DNA from: Flexistipes sp.
GTDB lineage: Bacteria > Chrysiogenota > Deferribacteres > Deferribacterales > Flexistipitaceae
Reading direction: 5' to 3'
Length of the DNA stretch: 64,000 nucleotides
Assembly (NCBI RefSeq): GCF_036172515.1
Contig: NZ_JAXKVW010000003.1
Coordinates: 45,001 to 109,000 of the forward strand
This document shows, piece by piece, positions 38,804 to 48,080 of the stretch (position 1 is its first letter; each line of letters opens with the position of its first letter). Below the pieces are notes generated by a model that was not told the DNA's origin, ran no database searches, and saw nothing but the letters and a program-made list of their open reading frames with translations. Made by a program: the position numbers and the translations under genes.

Positions 38804-39292
38804 TTATTCCTCTACACTTTTTATTTGCAAATCATAAGAACCGTTATCAATTTCAAGGATGGCGTATGTTTTGTCATTCCCCCACCTGTTTTGACTGAGA
38901 CTGCCCGGGTTAATAAATATTTTGCCGTTGACTTTTTTGTGAGCCGGGGAATGTGTATGTCCGAATATTATTATATCAGTAGCTTCATGCAAATACATAA
39001 GACGGTTGATGATGTTGTGGGGTGCGCCGGATCCGTGTGAAATGCCAATTTTATAATTTCCGCATTCAAAATCCATCTTGCCGGGCACCGACTGAAATTC
39101 GGTCTGCATATCCATATTCCCTTTTACACCGGCAAATGATGCTGAGTCCTCTTCAAGCTCTTTGTAAAGTCTGAAGTCGGTGTAATCGCCGGCATGAACC
39201 ACCAAATCTGCTTTGCTAAGTTCAGCCAATATCTTTTTCGGGAGTTTTTTTATTGAATCCGTATGTGTATCGGATATAATAAGGATTCTCAT
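38804..39292 (-). CDS. YfcE/MJ0936-family metallophosphoesterase
   Basis: About 162 residues with the full calcineurin-like metal set in order: ILIISDTHTD, VVHAGDYTD, VKGNMD, ISHGSG and FGHTHSP. Family members hydrolyse phosphodiesters and may act on cyclic nucleotides or small model substrates. The physiological role is unknown. The ATG at 39292 is preferred, with AGGTG just upstream. A GTG two codons earlier is possible. Confidence 0.88.
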   Translation of the reverse strand: MRILIISDTHTDSIKKLPKKILAELSKADLVVHAGDYTDFRLYKELEEDSASFAGVKGNMDMQTEFQSVPGKMDFECGNYKIGISHGSGAPHNIINRLMYLHEATDIIIFGHTHSPAHKKVNGKIFINPGSLSQNRWGNDKTYAILEIDNGSYDLQIKSVEE

Positions 39293-39384
39293 ATGCACCT
39301 TTTTTTGTTTATAATTAAAGCATAGTTTATTTTAAAAACGGCAGCTTAGTCAATGTTAAGTTTAACGATTGAGCTCAATATAAG

Positions 39385-40743
39385 GTGGTTGATATTGTAC
39401 CTATAAACACCGGAGATATACCATTTGCAGATGATATTATCCGTGCTGCGGCCGACAGCGGAGCAGAAGTTTATTTTGTAGGCGGAGTTGTCAGAGATCT
39501 GCTGATGAGGCGCAGAATACATGATGTGGATATCACATGTTTTGGGATAGCTTACTCTGAATTTGCAGGCCTTTTGGCAGCAAAAGCGGATGCAACATAT
39601 GTTCCATTTAAAGACAATGTTCGTCTTGTCATAGGTGGGTTTACTATTGATGTATCCAAACCCCGTGGTGAGACGATAGAGTCTGATTTGCAAAAAAGGG
39701 ATTTTACCATCAATAATCTTGCCTTAACGTTAAAGGGTGAAATTATCGGTAATTCTTATGACCTTGAAAAAAAACTGATCAGGCATGTATATCCGTCAGT
39801 GTTTGATGATGATCCTCTGAGAATTCTAAGGGCATTTCGTTTTGTTTCTGAGTGCGGATTTGATATTGTTCCGGAAACCAGCCGTCTCATTGCGGATAAA
39901 GCTGATAAAATAAACAGTGTGCCAAAAGAGAGAGTTTACCAGGAGATATTAAGGTTTTTTAGCGGCAGTTATTTTGACAAGGCCGTTACCCTCTTTTTTA
40001 GGAAAAGTCCTAAAGATTTATTCAAGAAAGAAAACCACACTAAAAATTCTGCAGCTTACTATCTTTTCCCTGAGCTCGTTGATTCTGCAGATATCAGGCA
40101 GAACAGCATTTTTCACAGGGAGAATGTCCTTAAACACAGTCTCAGTGTGGCAAAGGAAATTTTTAAAATAGCACGCGGACTTAATATAGCTGAGGAAAGG
40201 CGCTTTGTTTTGATTACAGCTGCCCTCCTTCACGATTGCGGCAAGAAGGAAGCCTGGCTGAGAAATAATAGAAAAAATTTTATAGGTCATGACGAGTTAG
40301 GCAGCAGAGTGGCTGCTGAGATTATGAAAAGACTCGGTTATCCCAATAAATATATAAAAAGGGTTTCTTTTCTGGTCAGACAGCATTTGAAGCTGACCAT
40401 TTTTGCTGTTAACGGTGTGAGAAAAATTAGATTGCAGCGATTTGTGTTTGAAAATATGGATGAAGTAGAAGATATTATTTTATTGAGTTTGGCAGATAAC
40501 AGGGTTAAAAAATTTAATATGAAAAGACTATACAACATTATATTAAGAATAAGAAATGCACAGAAGGAGATTGATATGAGCCGGGCTAAAACAGTATCCG
40601 GTTCAGACCTCATCGACATGGGTGTTGAGAGGGGGCCTGAGGTTTCAATCCTATTAAAGGAAGTACATTTCCGGCTTGCCTTTGGTTATCTGAAAAGTAT
40701 GGAAGATGTAAAAATTTTTCTGAAAGAGATAAGGGGGACATGA
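39385..40743 (+). CDS. CCA-adding enzyme / poly(A) polymerase family with HD domain
   Basis: About 450 residues. The class II nucleotidyltransferase head has FVGGVVRDLLMRRR and the carboxylates HDVDI. RRDFTINNLAL-type motif B appears as KRDFTINNLAL, and DDPLRILRAFRFVSE follows. An HD domain with LLHDCGKKEAW lies in the second half. It adds CCA or poly(A) to RNA 3' ends; which one cannot be fixed. The only normal start in the frame is GTG at 39385, which lies inside AAGGTGG. An ATT at 39394, 5 nt after that Shine-Dalgarno, is a candidate start. The stop overlaps the next gene. Confidence 0.88.
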   Translation: MVDIVPINTGDIPFADDIIRAAADSGAEVYFVGGVVRDLLMRRRIHDVDITCFGIAYSEFAGLLAAKADATYVPFKDNVRLVIGGFTIDVSKPRGETIESDLQKRDFTINNLALTLKGEIIGNSYDLEKKLIRHVYPSVFDDDPLRILRAFRFVSECGFDIVPETSRLIADKADKINSVPKERVYQEILRFFSGSYFDKAVTLFFRKSPKDLFKKENHTKNSAAYYLFPELVDSADIRQNSIFHRENVLKHSLSVAKEIFKIARGLNIAEERRFVLITAALLHDCGKKEAWLRNNRKNFIGHDELGSRVAAEIMKRLGYPNKYIKRVSFLVRQHLKLTIFAVNGVRKIRLQRFVFENMDEVEDIILLSLADNRVKKFNMKRLYNIILRIRNAQKEIDMSRAKTVSGSDLIDMGVERGPEVSILLKEVHFRLAFGYLKSMEDVKIFLKEIRGT

Positions 40744-41501
40744 TGAAGTTCGTTAGATTTAAGACGGGTGATGTGGAAAAGAAAGGGATATATGAAGACG
40801 GTTTGATAAAAAGAATCTTCGGTTCTATTTTTCATGAATATATTGTTACCGATGAAGAGTACAATCTGGAAGAGGTTCATATATTGCCACCGGTTACGCC
40901 ATCTAAAATTGTCTGTGTTGGGAGAAACTATTCCGATCATGCCAGGGAACTTGGTAATGAAGTACCTGATGAGCCGATGATTTTTTTAAAACCATCAACA
41001 TCTCTTGCCTGTCATGAATCGGTTATTATCTATCCTGAATGTTCATCCAAAGTGGATCATGAATCTGAACTCGCCGTTATTATAGGCAAGACGTGTAAAG
41101 ATGTTTCTCCGGAAAGCGCTTCAGATTATATTTTGGGATATACCTGTTTTAACGATATAACTGCAAGAGATATCCAGAAGAAGGAAAATAAGTTTACGAG
41201 AGCCAAGTCCTTTGATACTTTTGCTCCAATGGGGCCTTTTCTGGAAACCAGGCTTGACCATTCCAATGCCGCGGTTAGATGTCTGGTGAACGGAGAGGTA
41301 AAACAGAACGGCAATACGTCAGATATGGTGTTTAGTGTGGAGTATTTAATAAGTTTTATTTCGGGTGTAATGACACTTCTGCCCGGAGACGTCATAGCAA
41401 CGGGTACCCCTGCAGGTGTCGGAGAACTTCAGCCTGGTGATATTGTTGAGGTCGAAATAGACGCAATAGGGATGCTGAGGAATTATGTGCACAAAAAATG
41501 A
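40740..41501 (+). CDS. Fumarylacetoacetate hydrolase family protein
   Basis: A 253-residue enzyme of the FAH/HpcE family, metal-dependent hydrolases or decarboxylases of acylpyruvate-like compounds. KIVCVGRNYSDHARELG, the metal ligands in ESELAVIIGK, DITARDIQ and the end TGTPAGVGELQPGD are visible. Single-domain members often act on fumarylpyruvate or oxaloacetate. The substrate is not evident. It overlaps the upstream polymerase by ATGA and the YkgJ gene by 17 nt. Confidence 0.88.
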   Translation: MMKFVRFKTGDVEKKGIYEDGLIKRIFGSIFHEYIVTDEEYNLEEVHILPPVTPSKIVCVGRNYSDHARELGNEVPDEPMIFLKPSTSLACHESVIIYPECSSKVDHESELAVIIGKTCKDVSPESASDYILGYTCFNDITARDIQKKENKFTRAKSFDTFAPMGPFLETRLDHSNAAVRCLVNGEVKQNGNTSDMVFSVEYLISFISGVMTLLPGDVIATGTPAGVGELQPGDIVEVEIDAIGMLRNYVHKK

Positions 41502-41736
41502 TGAAAGGACAGAATGTTTTGCATGCGGGGCCTGCTGTGTAGCTTTCAGTATTTCAACTTTGGGAAAGGAATCAGGAAAAGCCTGTAATTACCTTTCTGA
41601 AGACGGACTGTGCGGAATATATTCAAAACGCCCCGATGTATGCCGGGAATTTGTCCCGGATGAGATCTGTGTTTTAATCCAGGGGCTGTCTTTTGAGGAA
41701 AAAGTAGAAGTGCTTAAAAAAATTTATGGTATGTAA
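41485..41736 (+). CDS. YkgJ-family cysteine cluster protein
   Basis: An 83-residue protein of the YkgJ (zinc/iron-chelating) family. The motif CFACGACC near residues 12-19, then ACNYL, LCGIYSKRPDVCREF and EICV supply about eight cysteines for a metal centre, perhaps Fe-S or zinc. The function is not established. Its start lies inside the FAH gene, and coaE begins 13 nt after its stop, so it is a middle gene of a housekeeping operon. Confidence 0.82.
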   Translation: MCTKNDERTECFACGACCVAFSISTLGKESGKACNYLSEDGLCGIYSKRPDVCREFVPDEICVLIQGLSFEEKVEVLKKIYGM

Positions 41737-41749
41737 ATAGGGGTATGGT

Positions 41750-42385
41750 GTGTATTTAGGGCTTACCGGCGGGATAGCTTCGGGCAAAAATACAGTGGCA
41801 AAAATGTTTTCTTCATTAGGTGCCTATACAATAGATGCTGATGAAATAAGCAGAGAAGTAATGTCTTCTGGTCATAAAACGTATGATAAAATTGTTGAAA
41901 ATTTCGGCAGAGACATACTGAAGGAGAACAATGAAATTGACAGGAAAGCTCTGAGAAAGATTGTATTTGACAATGCTGAAAAAAGGCAGTTGCTTGAGTC
42001 CATTGTTCATCCTGCTATTCTGGAGGAAGAAAAAAAACGCGTAGGGGAGATAAAAGGGCGTGATGACAAGGCAATAATTATAACGCATGCTGCTCTTATT
42101 ATCGAAAAAGGAACATTTGAAAGATTTGACGGAGTGATTGTTGTTTATGCTGAAAGAGAGCAGCAGATTACACGGCTTATTAAGAGAGATTCCATTTCGA
42201 GAGAGTATGCAGAGAAAATCATTTCCTCCCAAATGCCTTTGGATGAAAAGGTTAAATATGCCGATTTTATTATTGATAATACGGGAACTCCGGAGGATAC
42301 AAAACAAGATGTTCTTCGCGTATTTAATGCAATAAAGATTTATAAATACTGTTTCAGGCAGCTTAGAAAAAAAACTAGTAAATAA
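41750..42385 (+). CDS. coaE: Dephospho-CoA kinase CoaE
   Basis: A 211-residue P-loop kinase for the last step of CoA synthesis. GLTGGIASGKNTVAKMF at residues 4-20 is the Walker A region; the usual SGKST is here SGKNT, a mild substitution. IDADEISREVM, HPAI near 85-88 and VVYAEREQQITRL follow. The GTG start has AGGGG upstream. The last gene of the operon running from the polymerase gene. Confidence 0.93.
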   Translation: MYLGLTGGIASGKNTVAKMFSSLGAYTIDADEISREVMSSGHKTYDKIVENFGRDILKENNEIDRKALRKIVFDNAEKRQLLESIVHPAILEEEKKRVGEIKGRDDKAIIITHAALIIEKGTFERFDGVIVVYAEREQQITRLIKRDSISREYAEKIISSQMPLDEKVKYADFIIDNTGTPEDTKQDVLRVFNAIKIYKYCFRQLRKKTSK

Positions 42386-42404
42386 GCTGCCAACCTACTA
42401 TTAG

Positions 42405-42600
42405 TGAGGTATTGAGAAGTATAGGTATAGGCAGAGGCAAAGGCAAAGGCAAAGGTAAAGGCTGAATTTCCACACAATCAACTTATTCAACCATTTCAAC
42501 CACCTCAAATACTTTTAACTATCTTTCCTTCAGCTGTCACGCATTACGTATTACGCGTTACGGCTTTTAAATATGTAAATTTTAGGAGGTTGCCAACAAA
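42405..42600. repeat. Composite simple repeat, family A copy 3
   Basis: Seven hexamers of AGGYAA type run at 42423-42464. CACCTCAAATACTTTTAACTA (in part 42501-42520) follows. Next comes an ACGCATTACGTATTACGCGTTACG run, and then GGTTGCCAACAAATAAGTTG at the right end. The ordered blocks recur at 47825-48030. Confidence 0.7.
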
Positions 42601-42607
42601 TAAGTTG

Positions 42608-42636
42608 TTGACTTGATATTACTGTTCATATATATT
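42608..42636 (+). promoter_or_regulatory. Promoter of the ffh-ribosomal operon
   Basis: TTGACT (42608-42613), a 17-nt spacer and TATATT (42631-42636), each five of six to consensus, 64 nt before ffh. Confidence 0.6.
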
Positions 42637-42700
42637 TTCTCTCTCCAAAGGGTGGAATGTGCCCAATTGAATACGATAAGCGTAACGGGATGGGAAGTAT

Positions 42701-44050
42701 ATGTTTAATACGCTGAATGAAAAGCTTCAGTCTGTATTTAAAAAAATGCGCGGTGAAGCAAGAATCACCGAAGACAATATTAAAGAAGCCATCAGACAGG
42801 TCAAGATGGCTATGCTTGAAGCTGATGTTAATTATAAAGTTGTAAAGAAATTTATTTCCGGTGTCCAGGAAAAAGCTCTGGGCGAGGAAGTTCTCAAAAG
42901 TCTTAGTGCCGATCAGGTTTTCATAAAAATAGTAAATGACGAACTAACCAGTATTCTGGGAGGAGAGGATCCTTCCGCTTCCAAAATCACTCTCAGCTCT
43001 ACTCCTCCCACGGTTATAATGCTGGTGGGGCTGCAGGGCTCAGGTAAGACTACTACTGCGGGTAAGCTTGCAAAACATTTCCAGAAAAATGACAAACGTG
43101 CATTGATGGTGGCCGATGATATATACAGACCGGCAGCTATCGATCAGCTGGAAGTCCTTGGGAAACAGCTGGGTGTGGACGTTTATTCCGACAAAGACAA
43201 TAAAAATGCAGTCGACATTGCTCAAAAATCGTATGAATACGCAAAGAAGAGTGCGAAAGATATTGTAATCATTGATACCGCTGGCAGGCTTCATGTCAAC
43301 AATGAGCTTATGGATGAGCTCTCCAATATCAAGAAAGCTGTTAGTCCCGATGAGATTTTGTTTGTTGCCGATGCTATGACAGGACAGGATGCTGTGAATG
43401 TTGCCACAAAGTTTAACAATGATCTGGATATATCCGGTGTAATTCTTACAAAGCTTGACGGTGATGCCAGAGGCGGAGCCGCACTGTCCATCAGGGAAGT
43501 TACCGGCAAACCTTTGAAATATGTCGGTGTAGGGGAAAAACTGGATGCCTTTGAACCCTTTTATCCAGACAGGATGGCTTCAAGAATTCTTGGCATGGGC
43601 GATGTTGTTTCTCTGGTTGAAATGGCACAGGATGCAATAGAAGAGGATGAAGCCGAAAAGCTTGCCGATAAAGTTTCAAAAGGCGGGATGGACTTTAACG
43701 ATATGCTTTCGCAGTTTAAGATGATAAGAAAAATGGGCTCATTTGAAAGCATTATGAAACTGATGCCCGGAATGGGCAACATGAAAAATGCAGATGTGGA
43801 TGAAGACCAGATTAAGAAGATAGAAGCGATTATCAATTCCATGACCCCCCGGGAGAGAAGGTATTATAAACTCCTCAACGGGAGCAGGAAAAAACGTATA
43901 GCCAGAGGAAGCGGAACCTCGGTAAACGATGTCAATAAACTTATCAGCCAGCTGCAGCAGATGAATAAGATGCTGAAAAAATTTAAAAAGAAATACGGCG
44001 GAGCAGATAAGTTTGACAAAAATATGTTAAAAAATATATTCCCTATGTAA
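42701..44050 (+). CDS. ffh: Signal recognition particle protein Ffh
   Basis: A 449-residue GTPase that binds 4.5S RNA and signal sequences to target membrane proteins. It has the N domain (1-90), the GTPase domain with VGLQGSGKTTTAGKLA at 109-124, DTAGRLHVNNELM and TKLDGDARGGAALS, and a methionine-rich M domain from about 300 (FNDMLSQFKMIRKMG, MTPRERR) to a basic end. Order and length are normal. It heads ffh-rpsP-khpA-rimM-trmD-rplS. Confidence 0.97.
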   Translation: MFNTLNEKLQSVFKKMRGEARITEDNIKEAIRQVKMAMLEADVNYKVVKKFISGVQEKALGEEVLKSLSADQVFIKIVNDELTSILGGEDPSASKITLSSTPPTVIMLVGLQGSGKTTTAGKLAKHFQKNDKRALMVADDIYRPAAIDQLEVLGKQLGVDVYSDKDNKNAVDIAQKSYEYAKKSAKDIVIIDTAGRLHVNNELMDELSNIKKAVSPDEILFVADAMTGQDAVNVATKFNNDLDISGVILTKLDGDARGGAALSIREVTGKPLKYVGVGEKLDAFEPFYPDRMASRILGMGDVVSLVEMAQDAIEEDEAEKLADKVSKGGMDFNDMLSQFKMIRKMGSFESIMKLMPGMGNMKNADVDEDQIKKIEAIINSMTPRERRYYKLLNGSRKKRIARGSGTSVNDVNKLISQLQQMNKMLKKFKKKYGGADKFDKNMLKNIFPM

Positions 44051-44067
44051 ACAAGGAGGTGTGAAAC

Positions 44068-44346
44068 GTGGCTACTAAAATCAGACTCATGAGAATGGGA
44101 CGAAAAAAGAGACCTTATTACAGACTGGTTGTTGCAGACAGCAGAGCTAAAAGAGACGGCAGATTTATAGAGATAATCGGCCATTACAACCCGCTGCCGG
44201 ACCCGACCGAATATAAGGTTGATGAGGAGAAGGCTCTTAAATGGTTGAGCGATGGTGCTGTACCGACCGATACTGCCAGGAGTATTCTTTCCAGGGCCGG
44301 AATAATGAAAAAGTTTGATGAGCAGAAGCATCAAAAGAGCAGCTAA
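44068..44346 (+). CDS. rpsP: 30S ribosomal protein S16
   Basis: A 92-residue S16. [19 protein letters not shown] and [20 protein letters not shown] are the family signature. The GTG start has AAGGAGGTG 6 nt upstream. It is 17 nt after ffh and 21 nt before khpA. Confidence 0.97.
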   Translation: MATKIRLMRMGRKKRPYYRLVVADSRAKRDGRFIEIIGHYNPLPDPTEYKVDEEKALKWLSDGAVPTDTARSILSRAGIMKKFDEQKHQKSS

Positions 44347-44367
44347 AACCAATGCGGAGGTGTACAA

Positions 44368-44598
44368 GTGAAAGAGTTAGTTGAATTCATCGTTAAGTCT
44401 TTGGTTGACAACCCGGACAAGGTTCTGATTGAAGAAGTTGAGGGTGAAAAAACAACCGTTATTGAGCTTAGAGTTGACCCTTCAGATTTAGGTAAAGTTA
44501 TAGGAAAGCAGGGCAGGACAGCCAGAGCTATCAGAACAATACTAAATGCCGCCGGCATTAAAAAGAACAAAAGAGTTGTTCTGGAAATATTGGAATAA
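44368..44598 (+). CDS. khpA: KH-domain RNA-binding protein KhpA
   Basis: A 76-residue single KH domain with the loop [17 protein letters not shown] at about 47-63. KhpA (YlqC) binds RNA and works with KhpB in cell growth control in Gram-positives. In this ribosomal operon position (rpsP-khpA-rimM) it is widely conserved. The GTG start follows GGAGGTGTACAA. An intrinsic terminator lies just after its stop. Confidence 0.95.
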   Translation: MKELVEFIVKSLVDNPDKVLIEEVEGEKTTVIELRVDPSDLGKVIGKQGRTARAIRTILNAAGIKKNKRVVLEILE

Positions 44599-44602
44599 AT
44601 AG

Positions 44603-44628
44603 AGCGTCTCTTTTGTGAGACGCTTTTT
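44603..44628 (+). terminator. Intrinsic terminator between khpA and rimM
   Basis: AGCGTCTC (44603-44610) pairs with GAGACGCT (44617-44624) around TTTTGT, followed by a T run to 44628. It ends only 11 nt before rimM, so it may let part of transcription through and reduce rimM-trmD-rplS expression relative to rpsP. Confidence 0.8.
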
Positions 44629-44639
44629 ATGGTGTTGCT

Positions 44640-45155
44640 ATGAAATTTTTCAGAATCGGCAGAGTTGCCGGTCATCACGGTCTTGACGGAGAAATAAAAG
44701 TCAGACCGATTACAGATAACATAAACATATACAACAATCTGTCACATATCATGCTGTCTGTCGACGGTGAAGTCAGGAAATCGTATAAGATTGAATCCTT
44801 TTTCCTTCAAAATAAGTTTTTTATCTTCACTCTGGAAGGGCTTGATGATATAGAGGAAGCCAAAGCACTTAAAGGTATGGAAATAGTTATTCCGGAAACT
44901 TTTCTGCCGGGGGCGTCATCTGGTGAAATTTACTGGTATAAAATAAAGGGCTCAAGTGTTTTTGATGAAGACGGCCGGGATATCGGAGTTCTCTATGATT
45001 ATATCGAATCCGGCGGCACAGATGTTTTTGAAATAAAAGGACATGACGGTATTTTATACTTAATCTCAAATAATCCCGATCATATCAAAAAGATAGATGC
45101 GGAGAGAAAGTCTATATTTATAAATTCAGACGGACTGGTTAGTGAAGAAGTTTAA
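44640..45155 (+). CDS. rimM: Ribosome maturation factor RimM
   Basis: A 171-residue 30S assembly factor that helps mature the 16S 3' domain through S19. The N-terminal RimM domain starts FFRIGRVAGHHGLDGEIKVRP. The PRC-barrel follows from about 95 (GEIYWYKIKGSSVFDEDG to DHIKKIDAERKSIFI). The ATG has no strong Shine-Dalgarno and follows the terminator closely. It overlaps trmD by 14 nt. Confidence 0.95.
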   Translation: MKFFRIGRVAGHHGLDGEIKVRPITDNINIYNNLSHIMLSVDGEVRKSYKIESFFLQNKFFIFTLEGLDDIEEAKALKGMEIVIPETFLPGASSGEIYWYKIKGSSVFDEDGRDIGVLYDYIESGGTDVFEIKGHDGILYLISNNPDHIKKIDAERKSIFINSDGLVSEEV

Positions 45156-46446
45156 TATTCTGACCATTTTTCCTGATTATTTTGACTCGTTTTTTTCATA
45201 CGGAGTGATTTCCAAAGGTATAGAGAACAAACTTATAGATGTGGAAGTTCTAAATATCCGGGATTATACCCGTGATAAACATAGAATGACGGACGATTAT
45301 CAGTACGGCGGAGGACAGGGGCTGGTTATGAAACCGGAGCCCATATGCGAGGCTGTGGATGAGATACAAGCCGCAGAAAGAAGTCATGTAATACTGCTTG
45401 ATCCCCGCGGACGCAGATTTGATCAGTCTAAAGCCGAAGAATTGTCAGAAAAAGATAACATAACGTTTATATGCGGAAGATACGAAGGTGTTGATGAGCG
45501 CATAAGAGATCTTGTTGTGGACGAAGAGATTTCCATAGGAGACTTTATCCTAAGCGGTGGGGAATTGGCAGCAGCTGTAATTATCGATGCGGTGGGCAGA
45601 CTTATTCCCGGTGTCCTGGGAGATGAAAATTCAGCCGAAGAGGAATCTTTTTCACAAAATCTGCTGGAGTTCCCCCATTACACAAGACCCTATGAATACA
45701 GAGGGTTGAAAGTTCCGGACGTACTGAGAAGCGGGGACCATAAAAAGATTGAAGAATGGAGAAAAAAAGAATCGATAAAAATTACTTTACAAAACAGATT
45801 TGATTTGTTAAAAGATAAGGCTCTTGACATCGGGGATGCGGAAATAGTAGAAAAAGAAAAGGCAAAAATGAATTCAGGACCCAGTTTATACGTGGCTTTG
45901 ATGCATTATCCGATGCTTGACAAACAGGGTGATACAGTATCTACTGCTATCACCAATATGGATTTGCACGATATTTCCAGAAGCTGCAAGACATTTGGTG
46001 TTAAAAAATATTTTGTGGTAACCCCCCTTGAGGCACAGCGTGAGATTGCTGGGAGGGTTTTGAAACACTGGCAGGTGGGATACGGCTCTGCCTATAACGG
46101 TAACAGAAAAGAAGCCTTCAGCGGTACAGTGATTAAAAGCTCGCTGGTGGAAACAATTTCTGATATAGAAGATGCAGAGGGTGAAAAGCCCCTGTTAGTG
46201 GCAACAAGTGCGAAAAGACATGAAAAAACTGTTGCTTATAAAAAGATTGCGGGAATGGCTGCTAAAAAGCCTGTTTTGCTGTTGTTCGGTACCGGATGGG
46301 GTTTTGTACCGGATATTATGGAAGAGGTGGATTATACTGCCGAACCAATAGAAGGTGCGGGTGATTTCAATCACCTGTCAGTAAGAAGTGCAGTGGCTAT
46401 AATACTTGATAGAGTTGTTAAGTTTTTACAGGAGGAAGCATCATGA
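45142..46446 (+). CDS. trmD: TrmD tRNA (m1G37) methyltransferase fused to a second SPOUT-like domain
   Basis: 434 residues against about 230-250 for normal TrmD. Residues 1-240 are Trm[43 protein letters not shown] and [14 protein letters not shown] form the SAM knot and active site that methylates G37 of tRNA. Residues from about 246 ([17 protein letters not shown]) to the end match the SAM-dependent RNA methyltransferase domain seen as a separate protein next to trmD in Thermotoga (PF09936 type), with [15 protein letters not shown] in its knot. The reading frame is continuous. The second target is unknown. The GTG start lies within rimM. Confidence 0.93.
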   Translation: MKKFNILTIFPDYFDSFFSYGVISKGIENKLIDVEVLNIRDYTRDKHRMTDDYQYGGGQGLVMKPEPICEAVDEIQAAERSHVILLDPRGRRFDQSKAEELSEKDNITFICGRYEGVDERIRDLVVDEEISIGDFILSGGELAAAVIIDAVGRLIPGVLGDENSAEEESFSQNLLEFPHYTRPYEYRGLKVPDVLRSGDHKKIEEWRKKESIKITLQNRFDLLKDKALDIGDAEIVEKEKAKMNSGPSLYVALMHYPMLDKQGDTVSTAITNMDLHDISRSCKTFGVKKYFVVTPLEAQREIAGRVLKHWQVGYGSAYNGNRKEAFSGTVIKSSLVETISDIEDAEGEKPLLVATSAKRHEKTVAYKKIAGMAAKKPVLLLFGTGWGFVPDIMEEVDYTAEPIEGAGDFNHLSVRSAVAIILDRVVKFLQEEAS

Positions 46447-46799
46447 GAAATGCATTGATAGAATCAGTTGAGGCTGAATACAAAAAAAGCGATATTCCTG
46501 AATTCAGGGCTGGTGACACTGTGAATGTGGATTTCAGAATTGTTGAAGGGAACAAAGAAAGAATACAGTCTTTTTCAGGACTGGTTATAAGAGTGAATAA
46601 TAACGGTCTGAGTTCAACGTTTACCGTCAGAAAAGTTGTCGGGGACATCGGTGTTGAAAGGATTTTTCCCTTCCACTCTCCGCGGATCGAAGGAATAAAA
46701 GTTCTCCGCAGGGGCAGAGTGCGCAGAGCCAAACTTTATTACATCAGAGAAAGAAGAGGAAAAGCAGCCAGGATTAAGGAGCGCAGGAAAGGTTTTTAA
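46443..46799 (+). CDS. rplS: 50S ribosomal protein L19
   Basis: A 118-residue L19. [41 protein letters not shown] and [20 protein letters not shown] match the family. AGGAGG precedes the ATG within the trmD end, with a 4-nt overlap. The last gene of the operon. Confidence 0.97.
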   Translation: MRNALIESVEAEYKKSDIPEFRAGDTVNVDFRIVEGNKERIQSFSGLVIRVNNNGLSSTFTVRKVVGDIGVERIFPFHSPRIEGIKVLRRGRVRRAKLYYIRERRGKAARIKERRKGF

Positions 46800-46800
46800 A

Positions 46801-46827
46801 TTGACATCGGGATTCAGCTTGTATAAA
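46801..46827 (+). promoter_or_regulatory. Promoter of rplM-rpsI
   Basis: Consensus TTGACA (46801-46806) followed after 15-16 nt by TATAAA (46822-46827), 35 nt before rplM. Confidence 0.6.
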
Positions 46828-46861
46828 TAATTTTAGATAGCAGAAAAGGGGTTAGTGAGTT

Positions 46862-47287
46862 ATGAAAACGACATGGGCAAAAAAGGATGAAAATCGTAAT
46901 TGGTATACGGTTGATGTTGAGGGTAAGACCCTTGGCAGAGTTGCCAGCCAGATTGCCAAAATATTAATAGGCAAGCATAAACCCGAATATACTCCATTCA
47001 TCGATACAGGAGATTTCGTGGTGGTTATCAATGCTGAGAAGATAAGTGTCACCGGTAAAAAGCTGAGTGATAAAAAGTATTACAGACATTCCGGATATCT
47101 TGGCGGTCTGAAAGAAAAAAATCTCGAACAAATGCTTGCTGACAAGCCGGAAGATGTCATCAAGCTGGCGGTAAAGAGAATGCTTCCCAAGAATCGTCTT
47201 GGAAGACAAATGTTAAAAAAACTTAAGGTTTATGCCGGGGAATCTCATCCCCACGAAGCTCAGAAACCTGTTCTTATAGAGTTATAG
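46862..47287 (+). CDS. rplM: 50S ribosomal protein L13
   Basis: A 141-residue L13 with [40 protein letters not shown] and [20 protein letters not shown]. It is first in the conserved rplM-rpsI pair. GGGGTTAGTGAGTT precedes the ATG, giving a moderate ribosome-binding site. Confidence 0.97.
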   Translation: MKTTWAKKDENRNWYTVDVEGKTLGRVASQIAKILIGKHKPEYTPFIDTGDFVVVINAEKISVTGKKLSDKKYYRHSGYLGGLKEKNLEQMLADKPEDVIKLAVKRMLPKNRLGRQMLKKLKVYAGESHPHEAQKPVLIEL

Positions 47288-47298
47288 GAGGAGTATTG

Positions 47299-47688
47299 AT
47301 GGCTGAATATTTTTATGGTACCGGCAGAAGAAAAACATCGATTTCAAGGGTATTTTTAAAGCCCGGTTCCGGTGTTATCACGGTTAACGGCAAACCGCTT
47401 GAATCTTATCTTGACAGACCTGTTTCAAGGCAGGTGGTAAAGCAGCCTTTGGAAAAGCTCGGTGTTCAAGCTAAATTCGATTTTTATATAACCGTTACCG
47501 GCGGCGGTAAAAGCGGACAGGCCGGTGCGATAAGACACGGCATTGCAAGGGCACTTCTTCAGTATAATCCTGAATTCAAAAAAGCTTTACGCGAAGGCGG
47601 ATTTCTTACAAGAGATCCCAGAATGGTTGAAAGGAAAAAGCCTGGACAGCCCAAGGCACGTAAAAAACCTCAATTTTCAAAACGTTAA
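47299..47688 (+). CDS. rpsI: 30S ribosomal protein S9
   Basis: A 129-residue S9. [21 protein letters not shown] and the basic C-terminal tail [12 protein letters not shown], which reaches the P-site tRNA, identify it. The ATG at 47299 follows GGAGGAG by 6 nt. A TTG codon directly before it is not needed. An intrinsic terminator follows. Confidence 0.97.
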   Translation: MAEYFYGTGRRKTSISRVFLKPGSGVITVNGKPLESYLDRPVSRQVVKQPLEKLGVQAKFDFYITVTGGGKSGQAGAIRHGIARALLQYNPEFKKALREGGFLTRDPRMVERKKPGQPKARKKPQFSKR

Positions 47689-47717
47689 TAAATTTATATT
47701 TTGTAAGATATATTCGG

Positions 47718-47755
47718 GCAGGTTGCAGTTTGTTATAGCTGTTACCTGCTTTTTT
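47718..47755 (+). terminator. Intrinsic terminator after rpsI
   Basis: GCAGGT (47718-47723) pairs with ACCTGC (47744-47749), with further pairing inside, followed by six T. A normal rho-independent terminator. Confidence 0.82.
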
Positions 47756-47824
47756 ATTATTAGGGTTCAGAATGAGATACTCCAAAAAACTTCTTCCCCA
47801 ATTTTTTTAAAGAGCTATGCCAAT

Positions 47825-48030
47825 CTAAATGGTGAGGGAGTGAGATTTGGAAATAGTGAGATTAGGGAGATAGAGAAGTAGAGGCAAAGGTTAAGGTTGA
47901 GATGGTTGAGGAAGTTTATAAAGCTTTGTACTCAGATGGACTTCAAAATACCCCAATTACCTCAAATACCTTTAACTACATTTTTACGCATCACTGCTTT
48001 TTAAATGAGAAAATATTGTGAGCCTACCAA
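47825..48030. repeat. Composite simple repeat, family A copy 4
   Basis: GTGAG-type octamers (47828-47880) lead into degenerate AGGYAA hexamers (47882-47905), then ACCTCAAATACCTTTAACTA (47959-47978), TTTTTACGCATCACTGCTTTTTAAAT and GAGCCTACCAACAAA. The block order equals that at 42405-42600. Confidence 0.65.
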
Positions 48031-48080
48031 CAAAAAAAGCTTGAAAAGGCTCGGTTACTGTGTTATTTTCTTTGACTCTA

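Larger units (their letters stand above)
42386..42700. other. Intergenic region with family A repeat and the ffh promoter
   Basis: A 315-nt gap without a gene. It consists of the composite repeat (42405-42600) and a strong promoter at 42608-42636. No SRP RNA was recognised here. Confidence 0.65.

Noticed and set aside
42386-42700. SRP RNA gene next to ffh
   Set aside because: No conserved SRP helix 8 motif was found; the space is taken up by simple repeats and a promoter.
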